64,000 bases of DNA from Pomphorhynchus laevis. Taxonomy: Eukaryota > Acanthocephala > Palaeacanthocephala > Echinorhynchida > Pomphorhynchidae. Below are positions 53,271-64,000 of the stretch, piece by piece. The stretch spans positions 1-64,000 of the forward strand of contig WNNJ02000838.1 of the NCBI GenBank assembly GCA_012934845.2. The letters are read 5' to 3'. Every line of letters starts with the position of its first letter. Positions within the stretch are counted from its first letter, which is position 1. The position numbers were made by a program, and so were the translations under genes. The notes below the pieces were generated by a model. The model made no database searches. It was not told the DNA's origin and was given only the letters and a program-made list of their open reading frames with translations.

Positions 53271-53900
53271 AAGCATTGATGATATTTGTTTATTTAATTA
53301 AGTAATAATTTTTATTCAATTAGTGAGCACATTTATCCAGAAAGCCTTATTCTTAACAAAACCAATATTGATGATAAAAAGGTGTATATCTAGATATGAA
53401 CATTAAATTAACATTACTAAAACTACTATTAATTTATATCGTAAAGATGACATATTTAAATTTACAAGAAACATATTTTTGCATGAGCATTCATGCATAC
53501 CATATAATATAAAATATAATACATTAAATAATGAAATTTTAAGAATTGCAACAATATGTAATGATATTGGCTTTCTTCATAATCATTTAAATAATTTAAT
53601 AGATAGATATTTTAAACAGAAAATAGTAAATCTAAATTTAAAATAAGACACTTGATTATTTATTTTCATCGGAGGAAATACGTCATTTACATGTATTTGG
53701 CCCAGCTGTTATGCTGGTTCAAGGAATAGTGGCCGAAACCTGATAGCATAGCAGTTCCTCCTGATGACCCTTAAATCCTTATTCTGATTCACCGTCTATT
53801 ATTTATGAGTCAAATCATAAAAATTGACTTTTATTGTAAATTCCAGATTTAAATTTTAACTTGATATAAGTTATATGAAATACTTTTTAATTCTTTATAC
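53270..53900 (+). mobile_element. Penelope-like element 3' piece with conserved tail
   Basis: 53275-53450 repeats, with divergence, the sequence just upstream (53093-53250), indicating that a second PLE copy joined the first. It then runs through HEHSCIPYNIKYNT to the tail GGCCGAAACCTGATAGCATA (53733), CAGTTCCTCCTGATGACC and an AT-rich end. The same tail ends PLE-2 at 62994. Confidence 0.75.
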
Positions 53901-54228
53901 TTATTTAATAATTTTATTTATATTTATTATTATGTTTAATTTATAAATAATTTAATAAACGTAGATCCAGATAGCTGATTTTATTCAACAGATGACACCT
54001 TAATTTTCATGCTATACTATCTTAATAATTTGAGTGATTACTATTTAGCCGCACATTAAGCTGATATTGTAAATTTATCCACTGTGTTCATCATCGGGAC
54101 AATTTATAAAAAAAATAAAAAGTATGAAAAAATAAAGAGTATCTATTGATCGGTTCATATCTAATTAATGATATCTAATTTATCTAGTTTTCAAATCTAA
54201 TTTATGATAGAAAGTATGTAGTATCAAT

Positions 54229-54440
54229 ATCTAATAAATAATAAATAATGAAGGAGAATAAAGTTTAGTATTATAAGTTTGTACCATTCGATGATATTAA
54301 ATAATGTTGAGCTTTACTTAATTTGTATTTAATCAAAATCTAATAAATAATAAAGGAGGATAAGTTTAGTATTATATCGTTTGTATCATTCGATTATATT
54401 AAATAATGTTGAGCTTTATTTAATTTGTATTTACAATTTT
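54229..54440. repeat. Diverged tandem pair, unit about 110 bp
   Basis: AATAATRAAGGAGRATAA, GTTTAGTATTATA, TTTGTAYCATTCGATKATATT and AATAATGTTGAGCTTTA recur at about 54243-54330 and 54349-54435, directly downstream of the DUF4139 gene's 3' end. Confidence 0.85.
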
Positions 54441-54450
54441 ATTATAGTAT

Positions 54451-54456
54451 TTTATT
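54451..54456 (-). terminator. Polyadenylation signal of DUF4139 gene
   Basis: AATAAA on the minus strand, 23 bases after the stop codon. Confidence 0.6.
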
Positions 54457-54478
54457 GATAACTCTATGATAAACAAGT

Positions 54479-55711
54479 TCAATTAAATCGTTCCATGCGG
54501 TAACGTATTTCTTTGTAGGATTTCGGTTCAATATCTATTAATAGTCGTATACCATTAGCTGTAGAATATACATAATGCAGTGGAACAGTTTTTATTCCGT
54601 GTTTAGGCATATATTGAAAGTGAGAATAATTGACCGAAAAATCTGGAAATACCTCATCATAACGAAATTTTCTTTTCCCGCAATGATTGTTAATTATATA
54701 TAGTTTAACGGAATAAATCATTATCTTCTTATTCTGAGAGGTCAGAGTCGCCTTTCGTATAAACGTGGATTCATTATCTAAGTCTATTAAGATTTCACCA
54801 GCTTCGTCAACTTTTAGGTTATGCAAGTATCCTTTGCAAGCGATATAACCGTCGAATCTGACAGAGATCGGGCCAGCCGGTAAAAAATTTTTACATTTAA
54901 TACTTATTATGTTGTACATTGATTGTGCAGTGTTCAAGCGTGGATTAGTTAAATCCAATGCAGATATCTCTTCAAAATCGATCAATGGATGCATAAACTC
55001 AACGTAAATCTTACTTTCAGGCTCTAGCATAAACGAATTTAAACCTGCATTAGATGAATTCCCAGATAATTCTAGGAAAAGTTTTGCATTTTCAACGTTA
55101 TACTTACAAGTACTCATATTATCTATAACCGCAGTTGAAGATATGTGATGTTTCAAGTTTTTATCAATGTCAAGATCATGCTTTAACGTCCATTTGATAT
55201 CAGTAGATCGATATTTAAAAACAATCTTCAAAGTTTGGTCATTCGTATATTGGTGATTCGCGGTGCTTAAAACGAATTGAACTTCAACTATATTAAAGGT
55301 TATTATCTTCGGATTTTCTTTTAATTCATTTCCTTCTTTAAGATCATAGTAATAGCGTTTTGTTTGCACATCTTGAACAAGCAAATTGCTACCCTGTATA
55401 ATAACGTTTTTATCCATTATAAATAAATCCGGTTCAGTACAGTACAAATCTTTCTTCTGTAACAGGTTTTGTTTGTTACTAATATCGTTTTTCTTAGTAA
55501 TTATATGGTAATATTGTACCTTACACTCTAGTTCAATGCTGTCCGCATCAATGTGACGGAATTGCTCCTCTGTAAATACAAACTTGAATGTATATGAATC
55601 CTTCTTTAACTTGTCGTATTGAATTTTAAGCGTCCGACGCACCTCTGTAAAGTCATTATAAATATAAAGAACCACAGGCAAATGCAGGTCGCCTTCCCAA
55701 TAAATATCCAT
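54479..55711 (-). CDS. DUF4140/DUF4139 domain protein
   Basis: A 410-residue protein from one uninterrupted frame, most likely a host gene. Residues about 12-60 (VVLYIYNDFTEVRRTLKIQY...HIDADSIEL) fit the DUF4140 start, with its V-Y-x-D-x-A-x-V-x-R pattern. About 150-405 fit DUF4139. KIVFKYRSTDIKWTLKHDLD matches the family's Y-x-x-x-x-x-W-x-P-x-Y-D-L motif, and NVENAKLFLEL the N-V-x-L-x-L-S motif. Further matches are LPAGPISVRFDGYI with GYL, KRKFRYD, and the end motif IEPKSYKEIRYRME (family P-G-E-S-K-E-I-x-Y-x-Y). The family includes nematode F37C4.5-like proteins; its function is not known. The usual helical linker between the domains is very short here. No signal peptide or membrane segment is seen. 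Confidence 0.65.
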   Translation of the reverse strand: MDIYWEGDLHLPVVLYIYNDFTEVRRTLKIQYDKLKKDSYTFKFVFTEEQFRHIDADSIELECKVQYYHIITKKNDISNKQNLLQKKDLYCTEPDLFIMDKNVIIQGSNLLVQDVQTKRYYYDLKEGNELKENPKIITFNIVEVQFVLSTANHQYTNDQTLKIVFKYRSTDIKWTLKHDLDIDKNLKHHISSTAVIDNMSTCKYNVENAKLFLELSGNSSNAGLNSFMLEPESKIYVEFMHPLIDFEEISALDLTNPRLNTAQSMYNIISIKCKNFLPAGPISVRFDGYIACKGYLHNLKVDEAGEILIDLDNESTFIRKATLTSQNKKIMIYSVKLYIINNHCGKRKFRYDEVFPDFSVNYSHFQYMPKHGIKTVPLHYVYSTANGIRLLIDIEPKSYKEIRYRMERFN

Positions 55712-55719
55712 TTCTGTTA

Positions 55720-56480
55720 GTACTGAATTATCGTAAAAATTACAAAAATAAAAATCCGATCGTTACGATTGTAATGTCATCCGTACTGCAGATTTTCAAT
55801 GAGCAGAAACGTAAAGGAAACAGATACAATTTCGTCACTAAGTTTTACAACATATATGGTTTCGTTCAATAGGAAATTTTTAAGTTATAAGGCGAAAAGA
55901 ACATCTGACGGCTAAATATTCTCTTTTGAATGTATACTTTCAAAATCTTTTAAATTTACGATTTTTCTAAATTTCTTCTTCGCTTCAAACTTAGGCATTT
56001 TAATTTAACTTTATTTACTCAATATAAAAGTAATTTAATAGTTTCACACGTTTTTTCTTACACATTTAAACTAAATATAAAAATGTTTTGGGAAATATTT
56101 ATAAGACAAAAATCATAAAATTTATATAAAATTCTGATTGAAATTGTAAGGATCAACAATAATATAAATTTATAATATTCACGATATTGGGAATCAAAAA
56201 GTTATAAATTTATTTCAAATCCAAAATATTTATATTTTGTGGTTCTTTTGTGCCCATTTTTGCCCCCTTAATATTCTAATTTATTATTTATATTTCGCTA
56301 GCATTAAATTCTAATTGAAATTGTAATGATCAACAATAATTTAGCGTTCAATTATAAATTTATTATTTATATTTCGCTATATTTGGCTTTATGCTGATTT
56401 TATGCTGGTTGCGATACTATTGGGATATGCGATATCAACCTGGTATATTATTCGGACCCACCGTACGTGCCAAATGATAT
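55720..56480. other. AT-rich upstream region of DUF4139 gene
   Basis: No feature recognised beyond short repeats such as ATTCTAATTGAAATTGTAATGA, present at about 56131 and 56310. Confidence 0.4.
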
Positions 56481-56489
56481 GCTATTTTA

Positions 56490-56965
56490 CGGGATTGATG
56501 CCGCATTTGTTATCGCACAAACTTGATGGCATAACACACACCGAAAAATCCTAGCTTGAAAACTCACGAATGTACGGTATGGAGTCAAGACGGAATCCGG
56601 TTTGAAATATGTTCGAAACAGTCTACTTCGCGAGTTGATGTTAATGTCATATCAGAAACGTTTTGAGCAGATTTAATTAAATTTTAAAATTCTAATGGAA
56701 ATGTGTGGACTTGAATGGTGGGCTTGATTAATAACCGTCTTGATGCAAAACTTCCACATTTGTAATCACACAAAATCGGAGGCATAACGCAATGCGAAAT
56801 ATCCTTGCTTATAAACTAACGATTATGGCATGGCGTCAAGACGGCATCCGGTTTGAAATCAGTTGATAGCTATATCGTTTTCGAAACGAATCTACCTGCA
56901 AGAATAATGACGCTCGAGTTGATATTAATGCAATGGTCATTTCAGACACGATTTAAGGGATTTTT
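56490..56965. repeat. Diverged direct repeat pair, unit about 240 bp
   Basis: Shared blocks: TTGATGC, ATGGCATAACRCAMYGCGAAA-like, GGYRTCAAGACGGMATCCGG, TTTGAAAT, TTCGAAAC, GAGTTGATRTTAATG and TCAGAMACG at about 56499-56670 and 56740-56960. Possibly two copies of an unclassified short element. Confidence 0.7.
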
Positions 56966-57235
56966 ATTTATGTCGACGAGATCAATAATCGACATAAAGA
57001 TCTCGGCGTGTTCGATCGTTCGTTTTGTTCAGGTAGTTCACGAATATGGCTAGGAATTTTCATAGCGTAATTAAGAGTAACAAAACTGAAATATAGATTT
57101 TTATAATAAAATACATTTTTTACGAAAAAATTATTTCGCTCTACAAGCAAGAAGAATTTTCAATTAATGAAAAGACACAGTATAATACTTTACTAGAAAT
57201 TTTCTTAGTCTTAAAGTATTAGCTTTACCTTTAGT

Positions 57236-57412
57236 AAAGATAATTATTACCTTTAAATTACTATTATTATAAAAACTATTATTATAATTACCTTTTGAGA
57301 AATAATTACCTTTTGTAAGGTAATTATTATAATTATTATCTTTAATAATAACCTTTTGTTCTCAAATTTTTGAAAATTTTTTTTATCAGCTATAACACAC
57401 AATTGACAACTT
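57236..57412 (+). repeat. TTA-rich microsatellite before family A copy 4
   Basis: Irregular ATTATTATAAT and ATTACCTTTTG units directly before the element's start region, like the TTA tracts in front of LINEs A-2 and B-1. Confidence 0.65.
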
Positions 57413-60400
57413 ATGCCGCGCGGAAAGCCGTCAAGTGTGACTAAGTGTTGCTCATGCAATGGACAAGCGGCTAGTTGCAAATCTTGCAAATGCAGGAAAG
57501 CAGGTAGAGAGGGCTTCAACTGCTCTGCACCTCGTTGTTAATATACTCGTTGTTATAATACTATACTCGTTGTTATAGTATTATAATTACTATAAAAAGA
57601 TTTACTATAAAAGAGAACAAAAAATTACTATAAAAATTATTATAAAATTACTATAAGAGAACAAAAAATTTTAAGAGCTTAAACACACAATTATACACTT
57701 ACAATTATAGCCATAAGGCTGTTTTGATCGCATACAAAATACAAATTAATATATTATTACATCAAAGATTGAAGTTGCGAACGACTACATATTCACAAAT
57801 CCTTGCGAATATGTACTCGCATCAACTTCAAACTCAAACGAGCTAAAAATTTTATTAACGCTTATCGTGTTGTATTGTCAAGTCATTTTACAGAAAACAT
57901 CCTTGGCCAAGACTTCAATTAAACGAAAGAACATTTCCAGAAGGATATTACTCTGGAAAGAAGGGAAATTACTGGAACTCATGCATGAAGCGATAATTCT
58001 TCAACACGAACAAAAGGTAAAGAGAACCGGTTCAAAGCCGCGGCGTAGCTGGATACGTTTATTTTACAAGTTAATGACGCTTGGCAAGACACGCCCTACA
58101 ATGAGACTTCTTGCTGATCCTAAAAATCAATCCAAATTGATGACGATGGATGATGATATAATGGGTATGACTGTTTAAGAACAACTGAAAGAACTGCATC
58201 CTATCGGAGAATAACTAGATGAAAGCGCAGTTTTAAGACATCCTCTCGAAAGAATACATGATCATCATCCAATAAGGTTCAACGATATTTCACATCAAAA
58301 TGTGATGGATGCGGCTCGGCACACGCAAGGATGCTGCTGGCACATCGGGTATTGATGCAACTGGCTGGTGTGCGTTGCTTGAATCCTTCAGTGATAGCTC
58401 GCGTCAATTTGCTAAGAGCGTTGCAGATTTCACCGTTTTAATTGCTGCAAATTTACTACGAAATGATGAGTTAGATGCTTTCAAAGTCTGCCGACTTATA
58501 CCTATCTCAAAAAATCCTGGAATTCGACTGATTGGGATTAGCGATGTTCCTAGAAGAATTGTTGGTAAATTGCTAGCACGAAGAATATCGACTGACTTTG
58601 AAGATGTAGCATCTTATTTTCAATTTTGTGCTGGTCAGAGGTGTGGAGTTGAGGCCGCTATTCATTCCGTCAGGTATTTGTATTGAAGCAATGAATTACG
58701 CTGCGTTTTACAATTAGATGCTAGTAACGCATTTAATAGAATAAACCGAATCGCACTTGCTAACATGAACAACGTTTGTCCATCCTTAAGAACAGTTTTT
58801 TAAAATATTTACGGAGATGATACTGTTCTCAAGGTACATAATGATACCTTCCACTCTATGGAGGGTTTTACTAAAGGTGATTTTCTTGCGATAATTGCCT
58901 TTGCTGCGTCGACACTGCCACTAATACAACAGCTAAAAAATGATTTTTCTGGAATTGAGCAGCGATGGTTTGCTGATGATGCACATTGTATTGGAGGCAG
59001 TCTTGAGTTACTTAAATTATGGCACACAATACGCGAGATTGGACCTAAATACGGCTTTTACGTGAACAACGAAAAGTGTAAATTACTTGTTTATGAAACC
59101 CAACAACTACAAATATCGAAACTTTTTGCTCAGTCTGGTTTAAGAATAGTTAGTGATATACTGCAAGTTCTCAGATCTGCCTTTGCAACTGATGTGTATA
59201 TCGAAAATTTTGTTAAAAGAAATGTCGACGAGTGGATGAGATTGATATCGAACATGACGGAAGTCGCTCATGAAAACCCACACATTTCCTACTCAGCTTT
59301 AGTTCAATCTTTAAAATTTAAGTGGAATTTCATCCAACGAACATGTCCGGTGAACATAGCTTTGTTTGAAAGATTACGCAAAGTAGTTGAAAATGATCTG
59401 ATGCCTGTAATTACAGGGGTTAAAAATCTTGAACAACACTGGAGTGCTATTGGACTTCCATTACGTTATGGTGGTCTCGGGATTGAATTGCCTGATTATT
59501 TGGCAACACTAGCTTATGACGGATCTTTACGAATGAGCAAACCTTTGCTAAACGGTCTTACTGGAAACGCTCTTATCAATAAACAGAATCGCAGTGCTGC
59601 GGACATACATGCAGAGAGAAATAAAGCATTTCTCGACCGACTCTAATATATCAAACAACAAGACTTCAAGAATACATCAATATTAGAATATGCAACACAT
59701 GAAGGTGCATCAACATGGCTATCCGCTAAACCATTGACGATCAAGGGCTATACTCTCAATAAATTACAGTTTTATGATACTCTTGCAACACGCTACGGTG
59801 GGCAACCTTATAAACCACCTTCATCTTGTCAGTGTGGAAAATCGTTTAACTTAACTCATGCTCAGTCCTGTCAGGTAGGTTGAATGCCGTCTATTCGTCA
59901 TTCGCAACCTGTTAGCTGATGAGTTGTCTACTGTAATAAATTGTGTAGGTATAAAGCCTTAACTTCAAGCTGTACCGAATTTTGTGACTTTTGAAGCATC
60001 TCCTACCACGGAAGACGCCAACGAACGCTCAGACATCTCGTGTAATGGTTTAGATGAGGTAGCTACGGAGCGGTCCTTCTTGGATATTATTGTGTTTTAA
60101 TCATCTTGCTCCGTCTTACTCAGCAAGTCCTGTTACTTCTAAATTTTTATTTCACGAGCAACGAAAAAGAGCAAAATACGGTGAGAGGATTGCGCGTCTT
60201 GAAAGAGTCAAATTTACGCCGATTGTGTTGACAGCAAACGGTAGCATTGGGCCATCTGCATCAGAGGTATTGAAGCGTATTGCACAACTAAAGGCGTCTC
60301 GCTCATCATTTCTATACAGTGATTGCATCAACTATTTAAGACGCAAAATTGGTTTTGCTCTAGCAAAACAGATCCCTTCTTAATATCCCTGATGTTCATG
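57350..60400 (+). mobile_element. Decayed family A LINE, copy 4
   Basis: A colinear copy of the 1050-residue family A protein broken into several frames. The Cys module is at 57413-57541. The N-terminal spacer is at 57867-58178 (RISRRILLWKEGKLLELMHEA; MTMDDDIMGMTV). The next part is 58309-58686 (AAGTSGIDATGW, IGISDVPRRIVGK, FCAGQRCGVEAAIHSV), then 58858-59646 with FTKGD, QRWFADDA and LGIELPD. The C-terminal part is 60090-60383 (FHEQRKRAKYGERIARLERVKFTP). AT-rich filler (57542-57866) interrupts the N-terminus. It is older than copies 1 and 2. Confidence 0.85.
57413..57541 (+). pseudogene. Cys module of family A copy 4
   Basis: 42 codons starting MPRGKP, with CCSCNGQAASCKSCKC and a stop right after the module. 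It lacks the cysteine pair of the third block (REGFN in place of R.C..C). It supports the start codons of the two intact copies. Confidence 0.8.
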
Positions 60401-60479
60401 GTATCCCTCTAGAACAGTATCCCAATTTAAAAGTCACATAAGGTAAAGTTTGCATTGAAAACCAGCTACAGAATACCTC

Positions 60480-61885
60480 CATCATGACTTCCAATTACAT
60501 ACCTCCTGACTACGAACGGCACCGTTGCCAAAACCAAAACTAACGGCAATGGTGCCGTTAGTAGCTAGTGTTATTTTAAAGCATGAGTGCACCAAGCATT
60601 TATAGATTTTGCACTTTAAAATCATGAAAATCTTGGGCGACTGGGCACATCTTCCCAAATTGCTGTCGATTGTTCTAACCACTTTCGTAATATCGCGGTT
60701 TAAACCGTACAACTGTCAATGGTAGTCCACAATAGCGTCAATTTCATAATAATTCTTTTTCATCTTTGTTAATGTCGCATTTCGATCCAGCTTACCGACG
60801 CGATTTACTTGTAAATAGATCTGCTTCCTGGAATAGCCCCTTTCTGCAAACGAACTTGTCAGGTACATGATCGATTTCTCAAATGCGACATCACCTGAGC
60901 ATATTCTTTGACTTCTGAGGGTTCCGCCATATATCATTGCGCGTTTAGTTGATGAAGGATTGCAGTTCCCGCATGTAGATATACCTGTATTGCGGACGGC
61001 TTATTGTAATGTAAAATTAACAGACATCTGCCATTGGATGATTTAGATACTGCCTATATTCAAGAATTGAACATTATCACCGTGTTCTAATGTTAACTTT
61101 AATGATCCACCGATGTTGATTTCATCGATCAATATACTCATATCCATGTTATCTGGTAAGATCACGAATAAGTCATCTATATACCTGTATCACAACATTG
61201 GTTTGTTGCTTAGGCTTTTGATCATCCTATCTTCGTAGATCGCCATGTGCAAGATCACATACGTCCGTGCACATACAGTGCCCATTGCTGTCTCGGTGAT
61301 GTGTCTTTTCTATACTTCACCGAACTCCAAGAAATTATTTCCTAGAACATAATGAAGGGCTTCTAAAAGATCATATTCTTATCAGGCCAATATCAGCTTA
61401 TCATTTGATGAACTGCTACGATTCCTTCATTGTGTGGTCTTGACGTGTATATAGACTCCACATCCGCAGTTGGAAGAATGGAACTCCCATTCAGCAATTG
61501 CTTGTTAAAGTCGACCGTATCTGATACATAAGACGGGATTTGCGACATTTGTGATATATAATGTAAGTATTTTGACAAGGAGCGACCGGAGTTGCCGTAG
61601 CAGTTGACTATTGGCGACTAATGAGAAGACGTGAATTCTTATGCACCTTTGGTAGCATGTAAAATGCACCAAACTGCGATGATTGATACTTGACTTGGTT
61701 GCCGTAGGAAGATCTATCATACCCGATACAACGTGCTTTTCTAACAGCATATCCAACGAAGTCTTCGCTATATTCACATCGTTTTGGTTTACATCCACGT
61801 AAATCTTAGATGAAAGTTCTCGCATCCGTTCCTTAACGTATTTGTCCTTGTCCCATACTACTAATTGTTCTACTTTATCCACTCT
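60480..61885 (-). mobile_element. Penelope-like element copy 3, another lineage, broken
   Basis: Minus-strand parts in order: KDKYVKERMRELSSKIYVDVNQ (about 61850), LSKYLHYISQMSQ..SYVSDTVDFNKQLLNG and LPTADVESIYTSRPHNEGI (61580-61400, motif A), a TAMGT motif B-like piece (about 61300), WYRYIDDLFVILP (about 61180, motif C), then RSQRICSGD and SSFAERGYSRKQIYLQVNRV (60930-60780). These are PLE RT signatures, but the sequence is far from PLE-1 and PLE-2. The frame is lost several times. No GIY-YIG end was recognised at 60480. Confidence 0.78.
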
Positions 61886-61919
61886 TTTGTATAAACATCA
61901 GTTGGTGACTTTAAAAATC

Positions 61920-63165
61920 GATTTGAAGATCAATTTAAAAAATATTGCAAGGTAATCGAAATTAATACTGGTATAAAACTTTATTTCAGTATTAATTCTA
62001 CAACAGAATTTTTAGAACAGACAAAAGGAATAAATTTTTAAAATATAAATACATACGATATTAGTACGCATTGTACAAATTTAGATTTAGTAGATATTAT
62101 AGAAGCGTAAGTAAAATTAATCAATAATATATTCGGAAAAAGATATACATATGTATGTTATAATAACTATAACGCCTATCTAACAAAAATTAAACCATCA
62201 AGTAAATATAAATATATGGATAAAATTGAATTATTAGAATCCTTAAATATTTTAAGAAATCAAAATTATTTAAAAGTAGGGGCATCTATATTTAGACAAG
62301 TAAAAGGTGTTCAAATGGGAGGTGATAGTAGCCTAATTATAGCTGACTTGTTTTTAAGCTTTATAGAATATGAATTTGTTCATAACTGTATAAAAACTAA
62401 ATCTAAACAATATAAATATATGAAATATATGATTCGATACATTGATGATATATGTGTATTTAATTCTAATAATTTTTATTCAATTAGTGAACATATTTAT
62501 CCAGAAAGCCTTATTTTTAACAAAACCAATATTAATGATAAAGAAGGTGTATATCTAGATATGAACATTAACTAAAACTACTATTAATTTATATCGTAAA
62601 GATGACATATTTAAATTTACAAGAATCATATTTTTGCATGAGCATTCATGCATACCATATAATATAAAATATAATACATCAAATAATGAAATTTTAAGAA
62701 TTGCAACAATATGTAATGATATTGGCTTTCTTCGAAATCATTTAAATAATTTAATAGATACATATTTTAAACTAGGTTACTATAAAAATAACATCAAGCA
62801 GAAAATAGTAAAATATATAAATCAACACAATAATATAAAGAATAAATTTAAACTCTTAAGTGGCAAATTTTTATGGATAATAAATAATATACTTTGTATT
62901 AGAATAAGATACTAGATAGTTTTATCAGAGGAAATACATTATTAGCATGTATTTGGCGCCGCTTCTATGTTGGGTAGAGGAGTTAGGGGCCGAAACCTGA
63001 TAGCATAGCAGTTCCTCTTGATGACCTTTAATTCTTATTCTAATACAACGTCTATTATTTATTAGTCAATTCATAAAAATGACGTTTATTTTAAATTTCA
63101 TTTTTTATTTTAACTTGATTTAAATTATAGAAAATCTAAAAACAATTATTAATTTTATTATTTAA
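61920..63165 (+). mobile_element. 5'-truncated Penelope-like element copy 2
   Basis: Close relative of PLE-1, often the same bases (compare 62164-62360 with 52880-53075). The frames 62216-62575 and 62634-62915 cover motif B (FRQVKGVQMGGDSSLIIADL), motif C (RYIDDICVFN) and the C-terminus (SGKFLWIINNILCIRIRY), separated by a small break. The 3' block GGGGCCGAAACCTGATAGCA (62991) and AGTTCCTCTTGATGACC is followed by AT-rich DNA to about 63165. It sits head to head with PLE-3. Confidence 0.82.
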
Positions 63166-63214
63166 TTATTACTTTTTGATTAAGCATTATTATGTTTTGT
63201 TTAGTTTATCTTCT

Positions 63215-64000
63215 TCTTATTCTTCAGCCTTTGTCATGCTTTGAGGCAGGGTCGGCTATGTGAGATTTAGCCCTCCATTTCGCTCTATTTTCGGCTTGGT
63301 TTGGGTGAAGTCCAGCTGCCTTCAGATCTGTGTGAAGGCCATCTAACCATCGGTGCTTGGGTCGACCTCTCGGGCGTTTGCCTATGATCTCATACTTTAA
63401 GGCGGTCTTTGCAAGGGAATAATTTTCACTCCGCAACACGTGCCCATACCACCGGAGTCTGGCTTCTTGCATTTTATTTACGATAGGGGCGACGCCGTAT
63501 CTTCGAGGATGTCCATATTTCTCACGTGGTCATACCGGGTAATTCCGCTTATCCACCGAAGCATTTTCGTCTCCATGACCGCGAAGCGTCGTTCCGCTGC
63601 CTTGGTAATAGGCAAGCACACTGTGCCGTACATAGCCACAGGGCGAATGATTGAGCGGTAGATCTTTGATTTCAAGTGATCCTTGATGCGACGGTCACAT
63701 AAAACACCTGTCGTCGCTCGTCATTTTGTCCACGCTGAGCTTATTCGTGCATTGACTTCATAAGTCACGTCGCCGCTTGCCGAGAGTATGGTTCCGAGGT
63801 ACTTGAATCGGTTCGTACGTCTCAGGTCAAAGCCATTAATATTGATGGTGCCACTTTCATGTGGATCTGTTGTGAGGTATTCGGTCTTGTCTAGATTAAG
63901 TCGTAGTCCGTATTGTGCGAGTCGGTTATTCCATACAGCAGTTGATTCTTCCAGGTCCTTTTTGTTGTCCGCCGCCAGCCAGACATCGTCAGCGTAAATG
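63215..64000 (-). mobile_element. RTE-type LINE, 3' part, continues beyond window
   Basis: Minus strand from the window edge: IYADDVWLAADNKKDLE (RT motif C, about 63998), INGFDLRRTNRFKYLGTIL, KIYRSIIRPVAMYG (about 63670), METKMLRWISGITRYDHVRN, then ARLRWYGHVLRSENYSLAKTAL, RPRGRPKHRWLDGLHTDLK and ENRAKWR..SHIADPAS ending at 63224. These are signature C-terminal sequences of RTE/BovB-like elements. At least one stop in the piece (near 63725) and one frame change near 63475 show that it is dead or decaying. The 3' end is at about 63215, with TTCTTCTTATTCTTC just outside. Confidence 0.85.

Noticed and set aside
53733-53775. Hammerhead ribozyme in the PLE tail (GAAAC and CTGATGA present)
   Set aside because: The boxes are in permuted order, no stem II can be drawn with the required G-C closing pair, and copy 2 reads TTGATGA. 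Kept only as a conserved block.
1-64000. tRNA, rRNA or snRNA genes
   Set aside because: No A/B-box pair with cloverleaf ends and no rRNA blocks were found by eye. A tRNAscan/Infernal run would be decisive.

Overview
The window is AT-rich nuclear DNA from an invertebrate animal. It holds three host genes scattered through a dense bed of non-LTR retroelements. The host genes are an 8-exon gene for the snRNA-activating complex subunit SNAPC1/SNAP43 (19639-32322, +), an intronless EMC6 gene (40363-40779, +) and an intronless DUF4140/DUF4139 protein gene (54479-55711, -). The very short introns (about 42-62 nt) mixed with kilobase introns, and a tttcag acceptor abutting the SNAPC1 ATG, would suit a nematode or another ecdysozoan. 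This is only a weak inference; no rRNA, tRNA or mitochondrial marker fixes the taxon.

Layout. 1-12472: a same-strand, head-to-tail row of LINEs joined by A/TTA tracts. It contains two long intact single-ORF elements with a restriction-like endonuclease (RLE) type C-terminus (family A), a 5'-truncated copy of an endonuclease/exonuclease/phosphatase (EEP) nuclease LINE (family B), and a complete two-ORF family B element. 12480-19540: minus-strand LINE remains (a family D fragment, a family A fragment and an almost full-length but broken CR1-like family E element whose 5' end faces SNAPC1). 19639-32322: SNAPC1, with family E fragments in intron 3 and about 4.9 kb of a 17-bp self-complementary minisatellite in intron 4. 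33.1-35.3 kb: tandem and direct repeats. 36-40.2 kb: more LINE pieces. 40.4-42.9 kb: EMC6, then an old Ty3/gypsy-like fossil between two arrays of one short repeat. 43.2-51.7 kb: CR1-like and RLE-type (family C) LINE wrecks. 51.8-53.9 and 60.5-63.2 kb: Penelope-like elements (PLEs). 54.5-55.7 kb: DUF4139 gene. 57.3-60.4 kb: a decayed family A copy. 63.2 kb to the end: an RTE-type LINE end.

The main new observations are these. (1) One N-terminal cysteine module, and apparently a related 5' leader, is shared by two LINE families with different nuclease types (RLE-like family A and EEP-type family B), suggesting a 5' module swap. (2) These mutually diverged LINEs sit head-to-tail on TTA tracts, as if the tract were a shared landing site. 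(3) The SNAPC1 gene was recovered only by joining eight small exons across a hairpin-forming satellite intron. (4) PLE copies share a conserved, probably structured 3' block. (5) Family E 3' ends carry a hairpin whose stem persists while its sequence changes.
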